From the NCBI RefSeq assembly GCF_900177775.1, contig NZ_FXWH01000001.1:1364001-1428000 (forward strand): a stretch of DNA of 64,000 nucleotides, read 5' to 3'. This document shows positions 19,401-27,239 of the stretch, in pieces. A program made the translations under genes and the position numbers. This DNA is from Pseudidiomarina planktonica (lineage in GTDB: Bacteria; Pseudomonadota; Gammaproteobacteria; Enterobacterales; Alteromonadaceae). How positions within the stretch are numbered: the stretch's first letter is position 1; each line of letters opens with the position of its first letter. The notes under the pieces were generated by a model. The model worked only from the letters and a program-made list of their open reading frames with translations. It was not told the origin of the DNA and did no database searches.

Positions 19401-19559
19401 AGTGGCGCCGGGCCAATTGGTTTGCACCGAAATAGTTCGTACTTCTAAGTCCGGGATCATTTGTACCGGAATTCGAAACGCCGCAAGAACCCCAAGCACC
19501 ACCAAAATCAATGCGCCCACGGCCATGATAGTGCCGTGGCGGATAATAGCTTCAAACAT
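16428..19559 (-). CDS. RND-family efflux permease (atypical proton-relay residues)
   Basis: A 1043-residue inner-membrane RND transporter with the usual twelve-helix, two-large-loop architecture (first helix at about 8-28, loop to about 335, helices 340-545, second loop to about 860). It pairs with the periplasmic adaptor gene just upstream. The helix-4 motif reads GMTLDNTIVVLES, with Asp404 followed by Asn405 where AcrB-type pumps have two aspartates. The helix-10 region reads MGTVVNNPILIV without the lysine found in AcrB. Similar DN/VVNN patterns exist in other RND subfamilies, so this is probably a subfamily trait rather than damage. The substrate is unknown. No outer-membrane channel gene lies nearby. 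Its start overlaps the adaptor stop by one base. Confidence 0.93.
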   Translation of the reverse strand: MFEAIIRHGTIMAVGALILVVLGVLAAFRIPVQMIPDLEVRTISVQTNWPGATPQDIEKEILIEQEEFLRNIPNLQRMTATANSSQASIELDFPFGVDVTETLILVNNALSQVPDYPENVDEPQIFAASFSSNAFMYYRVVPLPGNPRQLDMVMMRDFVEDRVRNRMSSVAGVSQIGVSGGAERQIQIHLNGQELAARAIPVTQVRDAIRARNQDASAGEVESGKRRYLLRTVGRYDDLDELRNTIISQQGDRVTRLHDVAVVVFDHYELRSESWFRGEQVISLQVQRELGSNVIDIKYAMQAEVERINDEVLNPAGMTLQLNSDDVRYVEASVANVWQNLAIGAVFATLVMFLFLRSVKATVVGVIGVPICTIAAFLGLLLFDRTINVISLAGIAFAIGMTLDNTIVVLESIELERKRGLKRFEAAAAGVRKVWPAVLASSLTTMMVFLPILFIREEAGQLYSDVAIAIAAAILVSMLVAITLVPTILARLKFAGKTSSTANLQQATVARLRKTFHSGKARATTLVTTLIASGAIVIWLTPPAEYLPEGEEAKTFAVMNAPPGYNLQTMSAIGAELREYFTPALDYEVGQYDRGEVEIPALLTFTLSVSPESLRIIAETKDDAKIDALMDVITERYESYPGMRAFASRGSIISSNDGGTRSINLDISGPDLVSVYDVALAAFRRAEEVFDNPRIQSNPASLSLAQPLVQIKPNWDRLAELGLDADDLGYIVASLTDGAFVNEFFLADDKIDIFLYSAAGQQVALDSLPDLPVYGPAGGPVPLSALARIVETVDTSVVRRVDGQRTVTLNIIPPRSVALEQGVEMVLTDVVGSLTKDGQIPTDVNTTISGAADQLDATKEALSSNYIVALVIIYLLLVAIFSHWGYPLLIMTTIPLGIAGGMVGLALMNGIGSLLPMFGLRELNQPFDMITMLGFLILMGTVVNNPILIVHRAIENVKEQAEDVVTAVTEAVDSRIRPIAISTLTTLCGLSPLVFIPGEGTELYRGVGAIVLFGLIGATVVTLTALPALTILVLQWRQRWVKN

Positions 19560-20707
19560 TAGCGGTCACCGTTTGAGCTAGCTTCTACCAGCTCAACCTG
19601 TTGGTCTTGTTGCAACGACTCATTGCCGCGAACCACAACACGGGCATCAGCCGATAATCCATCGACAATCTCAACCAGGCCGTCAAAGGTGCGTCCAATA
19701 GTTACTTGCTGCTGAGATACTCCCCATTGATTATCGTCATTCTGTTGCGCGATCCATACTGCTGTGCGGCCGTCTGGATATCGCACCAGAGCATCCCGAG
19801 GAACAACCAGACCTTGTTCTGCCAGTTCAAAACGAAATTCACCTTCAACCGCCGCACCAATAATAGTGTCCTGGAGTAGCGCGTCGTTCGGTTTCACCCT
19901 GACCCTAAAAGTTCTGCTTGGTTGGTTCGCTACGGGCACTAGCTCGGCAACCCGTCCTTTATAGCTGCGGTCTTTGTTCAACAATAACTGAACCGGAAGG
20001 TCCTTTTTTATAAAACGCGCACTGGCTTGGGGAAGGTAGAAGTCCGCGTAAACTTGCTTAGGGTCGACCAACTGATAAGCAATATCACCAGGATTAACCC
20101 ATTCGCCAGCAGTGACATAGCGCTCACCAATAATACCGGCAAAAGGAGACTTTAATTGATGCTGGCTTAAAATAACCCGACTACGCTCGGCATTCGCTGC
20201 GGCCGCTGTCGCATTGGCTTTCGCTGCTGCCAGCTCGGCACGCGCCCGGCGCACTTCACTGGTAGCGACACTTTGTTGCTGTTCCAGAGTGGCCAGTTCT
20301 TCAAACTGTTGTTGGGCATCAGTAGCTAATGCTTCGGCTTGCTGTTGTTCGGCTTCAGCAACAGCTACTTCACTTTGTATTAACTCAGCATCTAAACGCA
20401 ATAAGGATTGCCCGTCAGTAACCATATCGCCGGCTTCAGCGGCAGTGGACTCTATTAGTCCCGCGGTGCGTACACTCACCTGTGCATTACGCAAACTCAC
20501 CAAGGTTCCGCTAGTACGAATTACCTCAACAATGGCAGTTCGTTTCACTTCAGCAACAGTCACGGGATCTTGTGCATAAGCTGGCGCAAGGGGAATGCCG
20601 AGTATCAGAGCAAGGCAAAAGCCACTCACCAAAGCCCTGACAACTGGGGCAGGGCAAAGCAAGTCAAGTTGCGTAGTAAGTTTCGAATGTCTTAACAAAT
20701 TAGGCAT
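19559..20707 (-). CDS. RND efflux periplasmic adaptor (membrane fusion protein)
   Basis: A 382-residue MFP/HlyD-type adaptor. The N-terminus has a polar extension followed by a signal-like segment (VVRALVSGFCLALILGIPLAPAYAQ, cleavage likely after AYA near residue 45). Then come the barrel-sandwich and coiled-coil hairpin (AEAEQQQAEALATDAQQQFEEL, about 120-200), the second lipoyl half with SPFAGIIGERYV, and the beta-barrel and membrane-proximal domains. No lipobox cysteine is visible. It connects the inner-membrane permease to an outer-membrane channel. TAATG overlap with the permease shows coupled translation. It is transcribed away from the fasciclin gene, with a 179-base space between the two. 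Confidence 0.92.
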   Translation of the reverse strand: MPNLLRHSKLTTQLDLLCPAPVVRALVSGFCLALILGIPLAPAYAQDPVTVAEVKRTAIVEVIRTSGTLVSLRNAQVSVRTAGLIESTAAEAGDMVTDGQSLLRLDAELIQSEVAVAEAEQQQAEALATDAQQQFEELATLEQQQSVATSEVRRARAELAAAKANATAAAANAERSRVILSQHQLKSPFAGIIGERYVTAGEWVNPGDIAYQLVDPKQVYADFYLPQASARFIKKDLPVQLLLNKDRSYKGRVAELVPVANQPSRTFRVRVKPNDALLQDTIIGAAVEGEFRFELAEQGLVVPRDALVRYPDGRTAVWIAQQNDDNQWGVSQQQVTIGRTFDGLVEIVDGLSADARVVVRGNESLQQDQQVELVEASSNGDR

Positions 20708-20801
20708 CGGCTTTGGGCTTCCTGTCTCATCATTGCACTTATGTTAGTTGCTACGTAGCGAGCATGTAAAAAAGATCGACGATATTTTCACTTACTATTT
20801 T

Positions 20802-20831
20802 TTTACATTTGATTAAAAACCATTCTAATAA
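20802..20831 (+). promoter_or_regulatory. Possible promoter of the fasciclin-domain gene
   Basis: TTTACA (20802-20807) and TAATAA (20826-20831) are separated by 18 bases and lie about 55 bases before the gene start. The -35 falls on the right arm of an AT-rich inverted repeat, ATGTAAAAAA (20764-20773) and TTTTTTACAT (20799-20808), which could bind a regulator of the divergent genes. Confidence 0.35.
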
Positions 20832-20886
20832 CTGAGGCGTATAACTCTGCGAACAACAACATTTAACAGCCTAAAGGAGTACAACT

Positions 20887-21390
20887 ATGTTACGTTCAGC
20901 GAAAATGTTACTAACATCGGTATTTGTATTAGTTTTCTCGGCATCAGCACTTGCAAATCACCATGGCGAGAAGAAAGACATTATTACTATAGCAAGTGGC
21001 GACAGCCAATTTTCAACTCTGGTAGCAGCAGTGAAAGCTGCTGATTTAGTAGAAACCCTGCAAGGTGATGGCCCATATACTGTATTCGCACCAACGAATG
21101 CCGCATTTGAAAAATTACCAGCAGGTACTGTTGAGAATCTGTTGAAGCCAGAGAATAAAGCTCAGTTGCAAGCCGTACTGACTTATCACGTGCTAGGCCA
21201 AAAAGTGATGAGCAAAGACATTGCCGGTAAGCAGTTGGACGCGGAAACCGTACAAGGTTCTGCCGTAGCAATTGATGCCCGTGATGGTGTTATGGTTGGT
21301 AACGCAACAGTGACAAAAGCAGATATTAAAGCCAGCAATGGTGTCATCCACGTAATTGATACCGTTCTGTTACCACCTTCTGCAATGTAG
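20887..21390 (+). CDS. Secreted fasciclin (FAS1) domain protein
   Basis: A 167-residue exported protein with one FAS1 domain. The signal peptide covers about residues 1-23 ([18 protein letters not shown], cleavage before NHHGE). FAS1 motif H1 appears as [17 protein letters not shown] near residues 74-90 and motif H2 as [13 protein letters not shown] at the C-terminus. Bacterial single-domain FAS1 proteins are periplasmic or surface-bound and are linked to adhesion or envelope stress; no enzymatic activity is known. AAGGAG lies eight bases before the ATG. The gene ends just before a strong terminator, so it is a one-gene unit. It is sandwiched between two RND efflux systems, with no shared transcription visible. 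Confidence 0.93.
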   Translation: MLRSAKMLLTSVFVLVFSASALANHHGEKKDIITIASGDSQFSTLVAAVKAADLVETLQGDGPYTVFAPTNAAFEKLPAGTVENLLKPENKAQLQAVLTYHVLGQKVMSKDIAGKQLDAETVQGSAVAIDARDGVMVGNATVTKADIKASNGVIHVIDTVLLPPSAM

Positions 21391-21414
21391 TATGAAAGGT
21401 TTTCAGAACTTGTT

Positions 21415-21440
21415 AAAACGCACCTTAGGGTGCGTTTTTT
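21415..21440. terminator. Terminator after the fasciclin gene (bidirectional)
   Basis: A nine-base perfect stem AAACGCACC / GGTGCGTTT with a four-base TTAG loop is followed by a T run on the plus strand. The A run before the stem makes it usable on the minus strand as well, where it would end the small antisense reading frame at 21439-21615 if that is expressed. Confidence 0.9.
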
Positions 21441-21615
21441 ATTGGCTACGAATATAAATGCCGATTTCAAGGCGCTGGTCGCACAAAAACAGTGCTTTCA
21501 TCGAAGATGCACGGCCGCCTTTGATCAAGATCTGCTTAATATCTGTATACTTGCAATAACTATCACTATTGCTCACAACAGTGACCACAATCGATTGTAC
21601 TGAGGATTTTTTCAT
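21439..21615 (-). CDS. Possible small antisense protein, 58 residues
   Basis: On the minus strand an ATG at 21615 opens a frame of 58 residues, starting MKKSSVQSIVVTVVSN and ending RLEIGIYIRSQ. It stops one base before the T-run of a terminator that is correctly oriented for this strand. The start shares the CATG with the start of the second RND adaptor gene on the opposite strand. Codon choice in the second half (GGC, CGT, CTG, ATC, GAA) looks like that of neighbouring real genes, and the Lys/Ile/Gly/Arg pattern is protein-like. No good ribosome-binding site is seen upstream, and I recognise no family. It could equally be a chance frame in the adaptor leader region. Confidence 0.35.
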   Translation of the reverse strand: MKKSSVQSIVVTVVSNSDSYCKYTDIKQILIKGGRASSMKALFLCDQRLEIGIYIRSQ

Positions 21616-22660
21616 GCGTTCAACCAGGCTTTTAGCCATCAGCTTATTCACCACCGCTATTATGATGAATAGTCCTGTCGGACATACGCAAAGCTGGGGA
21701 AGTGACCAGGGCGCCCAAGTAAAGGTTGAACAATTAACCTTCGAACGCGAACGCACTCGCGTTGATTCCGTAGGCACAGCTCAGGCAATCCGCTCCGTTA
21801 GTATTTATCCGGCCGTAGCAGACGAAGTTACTCAAGTTAATTTCAATGCCGGTGACAAGGTGGAAGCTGGTGCCGTGCTGGTAAAGCTAGATGCGCGTCG
21901 GCAGGAGATTGCGGTAGCCCGTGCCACCTTGGAATTAATGGATGCTGAGCGCACCTTGGATCGGTTGAAACAAAGTCGCGAAAATGGCGCAGTACCACAA
22001 AGTGACGTGGATGAAGCCGAAATAGCTCGCGATTTAATTGAAGTGCAACTGGACGAAGCCGAAACCAATCTTGAAGATCGCATGATTCGGGCTCCCTTTG
22101 CAGGCGTTGTAGGTATCACTGATGTTGAAGTCGGTGATCGGGTTACCACCACCACCATGATCACCACCTTAGATAAGCGTGACCAGCTCTTGGTAGATTT
22201 CCGTGCACCTGAAGCAGCGTCGGAACTATTGCGCAACCGCGCCGAACTGAGCGTGCAGCCATGGCAGAACCGCAGTGCAGAAATTCCCGCCAAAGTTATT
22301 AATGTAGATTCTCGTATTGATAGCGCCAGTCGTACTTTGCGCGCGCAAGCCGTGATAGATAATCAAGACGACTTATATCGACCGGGTATGAGCTTTCGCG
22401 TACGTTTACAAATTCAGGGCGACAGCTATGCGGTGATTCCAGAGTCGGCGCTGTCCTGGGGTGCCGATAGCGCCTATGTGTGGATTGCCGACAACAAAGA
22501 AGCAAAACGTGTTGAAGTACAAATTAAACAGCGTCTGGAAGGGCGGATTTTAGTTGCTGGCGAGTTAAGCCTGGGCGACGTGCTGATTACCGAGGGCATC
22601 CAAAGTCTGCGCAACGGCCAATCCGTTATCTTTAACGATGAGCAAGTGGGTAGCGACTAA
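21614..22660 (+). CDS. RND efflux periplasmic adaptor, second system
   Basis: A 348-residue membrane fusion protein. From ATG 21614 (TGAGG eight to twelve bases upstream) it begins with a signal peptide (LLAISLFTTAIMMNSPVGHTQ, about 5-25). The frame stays open back to 21569 but that part is not signal-like. The lipoyl halves are visible as VNFNAGDKVEAGAVLVKLDAR and RAPFAGVVGITDVEVGDRV, flanking a short coiled-coil hairpin (about 95-145), and are followed by the beta-barrel and C-terminal domains. It belongs to the short-hairpin MdtA/MexH-like group. The stop overlaps the permease ATG by one base (TAATG). No outer-membrane partner is encoded nearby, so a shared TolC-type channel is expected. 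Confidence 0.93.
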   Translation: MRSTRLLAISLFTTAIMMNSPVGHTQSWGSDQGAQVKVEQLTFERERTRVDSVGTAQAIRSVSIYPAVADEVTQVNFNAGDKVEAGAVLVKLDARRQEIAVARATLELMDAERTLDRLKQSRENGAVPQSDVDEAEIARDLIEVQLDEAETNLEDRMIRAPFAGVVGITDVEVGDRVTTTTMITTLDKRDQLLVDFRAPEAASELLRNRAELSVQPWQNRSAEIPAKVINVDSRIDSASRTLRAQAVIDNQDDLYRPGMSFRVRLQIQGDSYAVIPESALSWGADSAYVWIADNKEAKRVEVQIKQRLEGRILVAGELSLGDVLITEGIQSLRNGQSVIFNDEQVGSD

Positions 22661-25600
22661 TGAGCAACGACATTAACGAAAACGACAATAGAGACCTGCC
22701 GACGGCTGAAGCGAATGATTTAGCGTCTACGTCGATTCGACGTCCGGTATTAATAGTTGTTTTAAACTTGCTTATTATTATTGCTGGTTTAGCGGCGTTA
22801 AATGGTGTTGAGGTGCGCGAGCTACCTGACGTTGATCGCCCCATAGTAACGGTAAGTGCCAGTTTCCCGGGCGCAGCTCCGGAAACCGTTGATACCGAAG
22901 TAACCAGCCGTTTGGAAGGCGCGGTAGCCCGGGTAAGTGGGGTTAAATCAATACGCGCTTCCAGTGAAGAAAATAGTACTCGTATTGTAGTGGAATTTCG
23001 CCCAGGTACCGACTTAGACGATGCCGCCAACGAAACCCGCGAATCCGTGAGCCGGGTGCAGCGCGAATTGCCGGAGGACGTGGAACAAGTTGCCGTTATT
23101 AAAGCTGATAACGACGCCGAATCCGTAGTAAGCCTGGCTATATCAAGCGATACCTTAGATTTAGAAACCCTTACGGAAATGGTTGAAACCGACTTGGCTC
23201 CGCAGTTTCTGAGTGTACCTGGTGTTGCTGATGTACGATTAAATGGTGACAGGCGCCGGGTACTGCGGGTAGTTATAGATCCGCTCCGGTTAACCAGTTT
23301 TGGTCTGGCCGTTACAGACATAGCCGAAGTATTACGCCAGGCGCCATTTGATGTGCCAGCTGGCAGCTTAAGATCCACCGATCAACGGCTTATTGTGCGT
23401 GCAGATGCTACCTCAGTTACGGCTGAGCAAGTAGAAAATATCGTGGTTCGCGGCGATACCCGCATTGGTGATATTGCGTCGGTTTACTTTGGTCCGGCCG
23501 ATGCGCAAAGCTTGGTTCGGCTAGATGGCAAAACCGTATTAGGTTTGGGAATTATTCGTCAGGCGCGCTCCAACACCATTGAAATATCAGACGAAGTGCT
23601 GATGTTGGCGAAACAACTGAATGAACGCTTTCCAGAATTAGACATTAGCGTGACCAACGATGATGCGGAATTTATTCGCGGCTCAGTATCTGAAGTTATT
23701 ACCTCACTCGGACTTACCATTTTATTGGTCATTGGTATTTTATGGCTATTCATTGGTTCCGGTCGCGCCACTATAGTTCCGGCTCTTGCCATACCGGTAG
23801 CGTTGATAGGTTCACTGGGCATTATCTGGGCATTGGGTTTCTCGGTTAACATTTTAACCTTGCTGGCTCTGGTATTAGCAACCGGCCTTATTGTTGATGA
23901 TGCCATTGTGGTATCTGAAAACATTCAGCGCCGTCGGGGCATGGGTTTGGGCGCCAGAGCTGCCGCTGTTATTGGTACCCGCGAAGTGTTCTTTGCTGTT
24001 ATTGCAACCACTGCGGTGTTGGTTGCCGTATTTGTGCCTATTGCCTTTTTACCTTCAACAGCAGGGCGCTTATTCCGCGAATTCGGCGGGGTACTTGCCG
24101 GTGCTGTTATCATTTCATCCTTTGTGGCGCTGTCACTAGTACCTGCATTAACTGCACGCTTGCCGCTAAAAGAGAACAAAGGCCATCCGCTTGGTGGTAT
24201 TGGCACCAAACTACAGAATTTCTACAGCAAAACTCTGCACTGGGCGCTAGATAAAGCCTGGTTTGTGGTTATTGCCAGCATCGTTGCTGCGCTTGGTGCG
24301 GTAGCTGTGTACAGCCAACTTGAAAATGAACTTATGCCTCCGGAAGACCGCGGTACTATTCGTATTTTTGCGCGTGGCCCTGATGGGGTTGGCTTAAACT
24401 TTATGGATCGCCAGGCACGGGAAATGGAATCCATACTGCTGCCTTACGTAAATGGTGGCGATGTGAAGTCGATTAATACGGTGGTGGGCCAGTGGGATCC
24501 AAACCTGGTGTTTATTACCGTACAGTTGGAAGACTGGGAAGAGCGCGATCGCTCGCAACAGGAAATCATTGACGAAATACGCGGACCTTTATCTGAAATC
24601 CCAGGTGCACCGGCGCGCGCCTTCGGTTCGAACAGTCTAAACTTGCGCGGACAGGGCGGTGGTCTTGAAATAGCTCTGACAGGCGAAACCTATCAGGAGA
24701 TATTCGTTGCCGCACAAGAGTTTGTAACCGTAATTCGTGACAATATTCCGGAACTGGGTACGCCACGTATTTCTTATCAGCCAACACAGCCGCAGTTGCG
24801 GGTGAATATTGATCGTCGCCGAGCGGAGCAATTAGGTGTGCCACTTAGCGATATTGCTGCAACCTTACGCGCCGCTATTAATGGTGATGATATCGCCGAC
24901 TTAAACGTAGGTGATCAGTCAGTACCTATTATGTTGCAAGCAAATAGTAGCATGATTAATGATCCGAGCGATCTTACCAATCTGTACGTAGGCTCAAGCA
25001 CTGGTGAACTGGTGCCACTATCGAGCCTTGCTTACATTACCGAAGAAGGTGTAGCTGCAGAGCTGGAGCGTCAGAAACAACGTCGTGCTATCGAAATCGA
25101 CATGGAGTTACCCGATGAGTTTCCGCTGGAGGAAGCGGTTGAGCGTTTACGTGATTTAGGACAAGAAAATCTACCTTCAAACGTGGCTTTAATCTTCCTT
25201 GGTGAGGCTGAAGCCTATGAGGAAACCGCAAACGAGATTGCGTTAACCTACATCTTAGCCTTTGTTATTGTGCTCTTGGTGCTTGCTGCGCAATTTGAGA
25301 GCGTGAATAGTGCTATTGTTGTGGTATTAACGGTTCCATTCGGTATTGCGGCAGCAATTTTCGCCCTGTACCTAACTGGAAACTCCATTAATATCTACTC
25401 ACAAATTGGTTTAGTGATGTTAATAGGGCTGTTGGCGAAGAACTCAATTCTGTTAGTGGAGTTTGCCGATCAGCTTCGTGACCGTGGTTTACCGCTGCGT
25501 GAAGCGGTCGAGAACGCGGCCAAAATCCGTTTACGTCCTATCGCGATGACCTTGTTCTCAACCATTTTAGGTGGTTTACCGCTAATTCTGTCATTTGGTG

Positions 25601-25785
25601 CCGGCGCAGAAGCGCGGAATGCCATAGGTTGGGTGGTATTTGGTGGTTTAGGTATTGCAGTAGTATTCACGCTGTACCTTACGCCAGTGCTGTATTTAGG
25701 CCTGGCACGCTTTACCAAGCCTCGTGCAGATGAAAGTAAACAACTGCATGACGAGCTTGCCGCCGCGAAAGACTATGGCCACTAA
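22660..25785 (+). CDS. RND multidrug-type efflux permease (canonical)
   Basis: A 1041-residue HAE1-type RND permease. Following a polar 25-residue N-terminus comes the first helix (RPVLIVVLNLLIIIAGLAAL, about 28-48). The porter loops run to about 345 and 560-870, with the usual FPGAAPETVDTEVT start of the first loop. The helix-4 proton-relay motif GLIVDDAIVVSENI has both aspartates (Asp413, Asp414), and the helix-10 motif LLAKNSILLVEFA has the matching lysine. The subunit would act as a proton-driven trimer exporting drugs or other amphiphiles; the substrate cannot be told from sequence. It is coupled to the adaptor upstream, and its last codons overlap the start of the DUF3047 gene. Confidence 0.95.
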   Translation: MSNDINENDNRDLPTAEANDLASTSIRRPVLIVVLNLLIIIAGLAALNGVEVRELPDVDRPIVTVSASFPGAAPETVDTEVTSRLEGAVARVSGVKSIRASSEENSTRIVVEFRPGTDLDDAANETRESVSRVQRELPEDVEQVAVIKADNDAESVVSLAISSDTLDLETLTEMVETDLAPQFLSVPGVADVRLNGDRRRVLRVVIDPLRLTSFGLAVTDIAEVLRQAPFDVPAGSLRSTDQRLIVRADATSVTAEQVENIVVRGDTRIGDIASVYFGPADAQSLVRLDGKTVLGLGIIRQARSNTIEISDEVLMLAKQLNERFPELDISVTNDDAEFIRGSVSEVITSLGLTILLVIGILWLFIGSGRATIVPALAIPVALIGSLGIIWALGFSVNILTLLALVLATGLIVDDAIVVSENIQRRRGMGLGARAAAVIGTREVFFAVIATTAVLVAVFVPIAFLPSTAGRLFREFGGVLAGAVIISSFVALSLVPALTARLPLKENKGHPLGGIGTKLQNFYSKTLHWALDKAWFVVIASIVAALGAVAVYSQLENELMPPEDRGTIRIFARGPDGVGLNFMDRQAREMESILLPYVNGGDVKSINTVVGQWDPNLVFITVQLEDWEERDRSQQEIIDEIRGPLSEIPGAPARAFGSNSLNLRGQGGGLEIALTGETYQEIFVAAQEFVTVIRDNIPELGTPRISYQPTQPQLRVNIDRRRAEQLGVPLSDIAATLRAAINGDDIADLNVGDQSVPIMLQANSSMINDPSDLTNLYVGSSTGELVPLSSLAYITEEGVAAELERQKQRRAIEIDMELPDEFPLEEAVERLRDLGQENLPSNVALIFLGEAEAYEETANEIALTYILAFVIVLLVLAAQFESVNSAIVVVLTVPFGIAAAIFALYLTGNSINIYSQIGLVMLIGLLAKNSILLVEFADQLRDRGLPLREAVENAAKIRLRPIAMTLFSTILGGLPLILSFGAGAEARNAIGWVVFGGLGIAVVFTLYLTPVLYLGLARFTKPRADESKQLHDELAAAKDYGH

Positions 25786-26434
25786 TTTGGCCATCAGAGT
25801 AGCTCTGGTTGCTTGCGGAGTTGCTGTTAACCCAGTAACTGCGCAAGCTGCAGAGCCTTTGGTTTTTGCACCCAAAGACATTATTGAATGGGACAAACAC
25901 TCCTTCAGTGGTTATACCGATTACGAACTAAGTGAAACTCCAACCGGTGAGCCCGCTGTATACGCAAGCTGCGAGCAGGGCACCGCATCGGGGTTATTCC
26001 TGCGCGAAGCCATAGATTTAACTAAAACACCTATCGTTGAATGGCGCTGGCGTGTGCGTGAAGGTATTGAAGGTAACAACGAGCAAAGTAAATCCGGCGA
26101 TGATTACCCGGCCCGTATTTACGCAGTAGATGAACATAAACTACTGGTGTGGCGTACTCGCGCTATCAATTACGTTTGGTCCAGCCAGCAACAGCAAGGC
26201 AGCACCTGGGACAACGCTTACGCATCACAGGCAACCATGGTGGCGCTGCGCGGTGCTGACGATTTTAGCGATGATTGGCGCATAGAACGCCGCAACATTC
26301 GCGAAGACTTCAAACGCCTTCACGACCGTGATTTAACCGAGCTATCAGCATTCGCCATCATGACCGACTGCGACAACACCAAGCAAAAGGTGAGCGCCTG
26401 GTACGGCGAGATCCGTTTTCTTCCTGAAGAATAA
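25775..26434 (+). CDS. DUF3047 periplasmic protein
   Basis: A 219-residue protein matching the DUF3047 family, whose function is unknown. The chosen ATG (25775) gives an N-terminal signal peptide, ATNLAIRVALVACGVAVNPV..AQA, with cleavage near residue 25; another in-frame ATG at 25748 would add nine residues and cannot be excluded. The mature part has family blocks VEWRWRV, GDDYPARIYAV, INYVWSS and a C-terminal AFAIMTDCDNTKQKVSAWYGEIRF. The chosen start lies inside the last eleven bases of the RND permease gene, so this is the third gene of that operon. A beta-sandwich carbohydrate- or lipid-binding fold has been suggested for such proteins, but I claim no function. Confidence 0.82.
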   Translation: MATNLAIRVALVACGVAVNPVTAQAAEPLVFAPKDIIEWDKHSFSGYTDYELSETPTGEPAVYASCEQGTASGLFLREAIDLTKTPIVEWRWRVREGIEGNNEQSKSGDDYPARIYAVDEHKLLVWRTRAINYVWSSQQQQGSTWDNAYASQATMVALRGADDFSDDWRIERRNIREDFKRLHDRDLTELSAFAIMTDCDNTKQKVSAWYGEIRFLPEE

Positions 26435-26658
26435 GTAACTAGTTACCTAACGGCTATAAACTGACATGAGTATGATTTAACATAATATACATTATACGCA
26501 ATCAATAAATAGGGAAAACCAGGGTAAGAACCGGCCGTTTTCGCGGCCTATTCATTTGAACTGGTTGTAACGGAATTTGAAGTCGATAAAATTGAGGATG
26601 TATTGAATGGAATCTGGCTACAGTTTTACGCTTTGGAAATAACTATCTTCCAAACCTG

Positions 26659-27033
26659 TTAACGCAATTTACGCTTGTACTCGGTTTCGGTAAAAAGTGT
26701 ATCTTTGGTTTTGTAGTCGCCCATGGCTGATTCGGACGCTTTACCATTCGCTTTGTTTGGAGTTTTTACAGGCGCTGTTTTGAATACGCTTTGATTCAGC
26801 AACACAGAAATTCCCTGCAGGCAGAGATCTTGCTGATTTGAAAAGGTAAACCGACGTTGTTCTCCTTTAGGTGCGCTAATACCTATTAAGCTAAAGCCAC
26901 CAACATTACCGTTGCGCAGAATAACCAAGGGTGAAGTTGATGAGTTCAGTACCTTTTTGACATCTTCGGCGCTATGCACGCGATGTTTCTGAGAGAATTC
27001 ATCAATGATGATGTTGTTGCTTAAATCGATCAC
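26659..27033 (-). CDS. Hypothetical protein, GTG start, uncertain
   Basis: A 124-residue reading frame with GTG start (27031-27033). No family is recognised. It begins MIDLSNNIIIDEF and has a plausible folded part with SPLVILRNGNVGGFSLIG and FTFSNQQDLCLQGISVLLNQ, then a polar, Lys/Thr/Ala-rich tail ending EYKRKLR. There is no signal peptide or membrane helix. No clear ribosome-binding site precedes the GTG; a nearby ATG (27046) leads straight into a stop. Composition is somewhat lower in GC than in the flanking genes. The 800-base stretch 26435-27239 holds no other clear gene, so this may be a real lineage-specific gene or a decaying one. Confidence 0.45.
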   Translation of the reverse strand: MIDLSNNIIIDEFSQKHRVHSAEDVKKVLNSSTSPLVILRNGNVGGFSLIGISAPKGEQRRFTFSNQQDLCLQGISVLLNQSVFKTAPVKTPNKANGKASESAMGDYKTKDTLFTETEYKRKLR

Positions 27034-27097
27034 AATCTTATACTCATGAGTTCTACTTTTTGCATAGTTTACTCAGCTAGACCTGAATTTCCATTAC

Positions 27098-27178
27098 TTA
27101 TTGTTTACTTTTGGCTAAATTATGAGCTTCGGCATAGTCACCATCGCAAATAATCGGAGTTTTTAATAATTTCTTCAT
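27098..27178 (-). other. 26-codon open frame upstream of the hypothetical gene
   Basis: An ATG-start frame on the minus strand gives MKKLLKTPIICDGDYAEAHN followed by six polar residues and TAA. The composition is protein-like. However, no Shine-Dalgarno sequence precedes it, and it lies over the presumed promoter of ycbZ on the other strand. It could be a leader peptide for the hypothetical gene that starts 65 bases further on. Confidence 0.2.
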
Positions 27179-27239
27179 ATAGATGTGACATCAGGTACAA
27201 TTACCCTTTGTTGAATAAGCTACCCGGAACCCTATTTAC

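Noticed and set aside
21531-21544. TTGATCAAGATCTG as an FNR box before the second RND adaptor
   Set aside because: Only the left half fits; the right half matches three of five, and its centre is a simple TTGATCAA palindrome within a possible coding frame.
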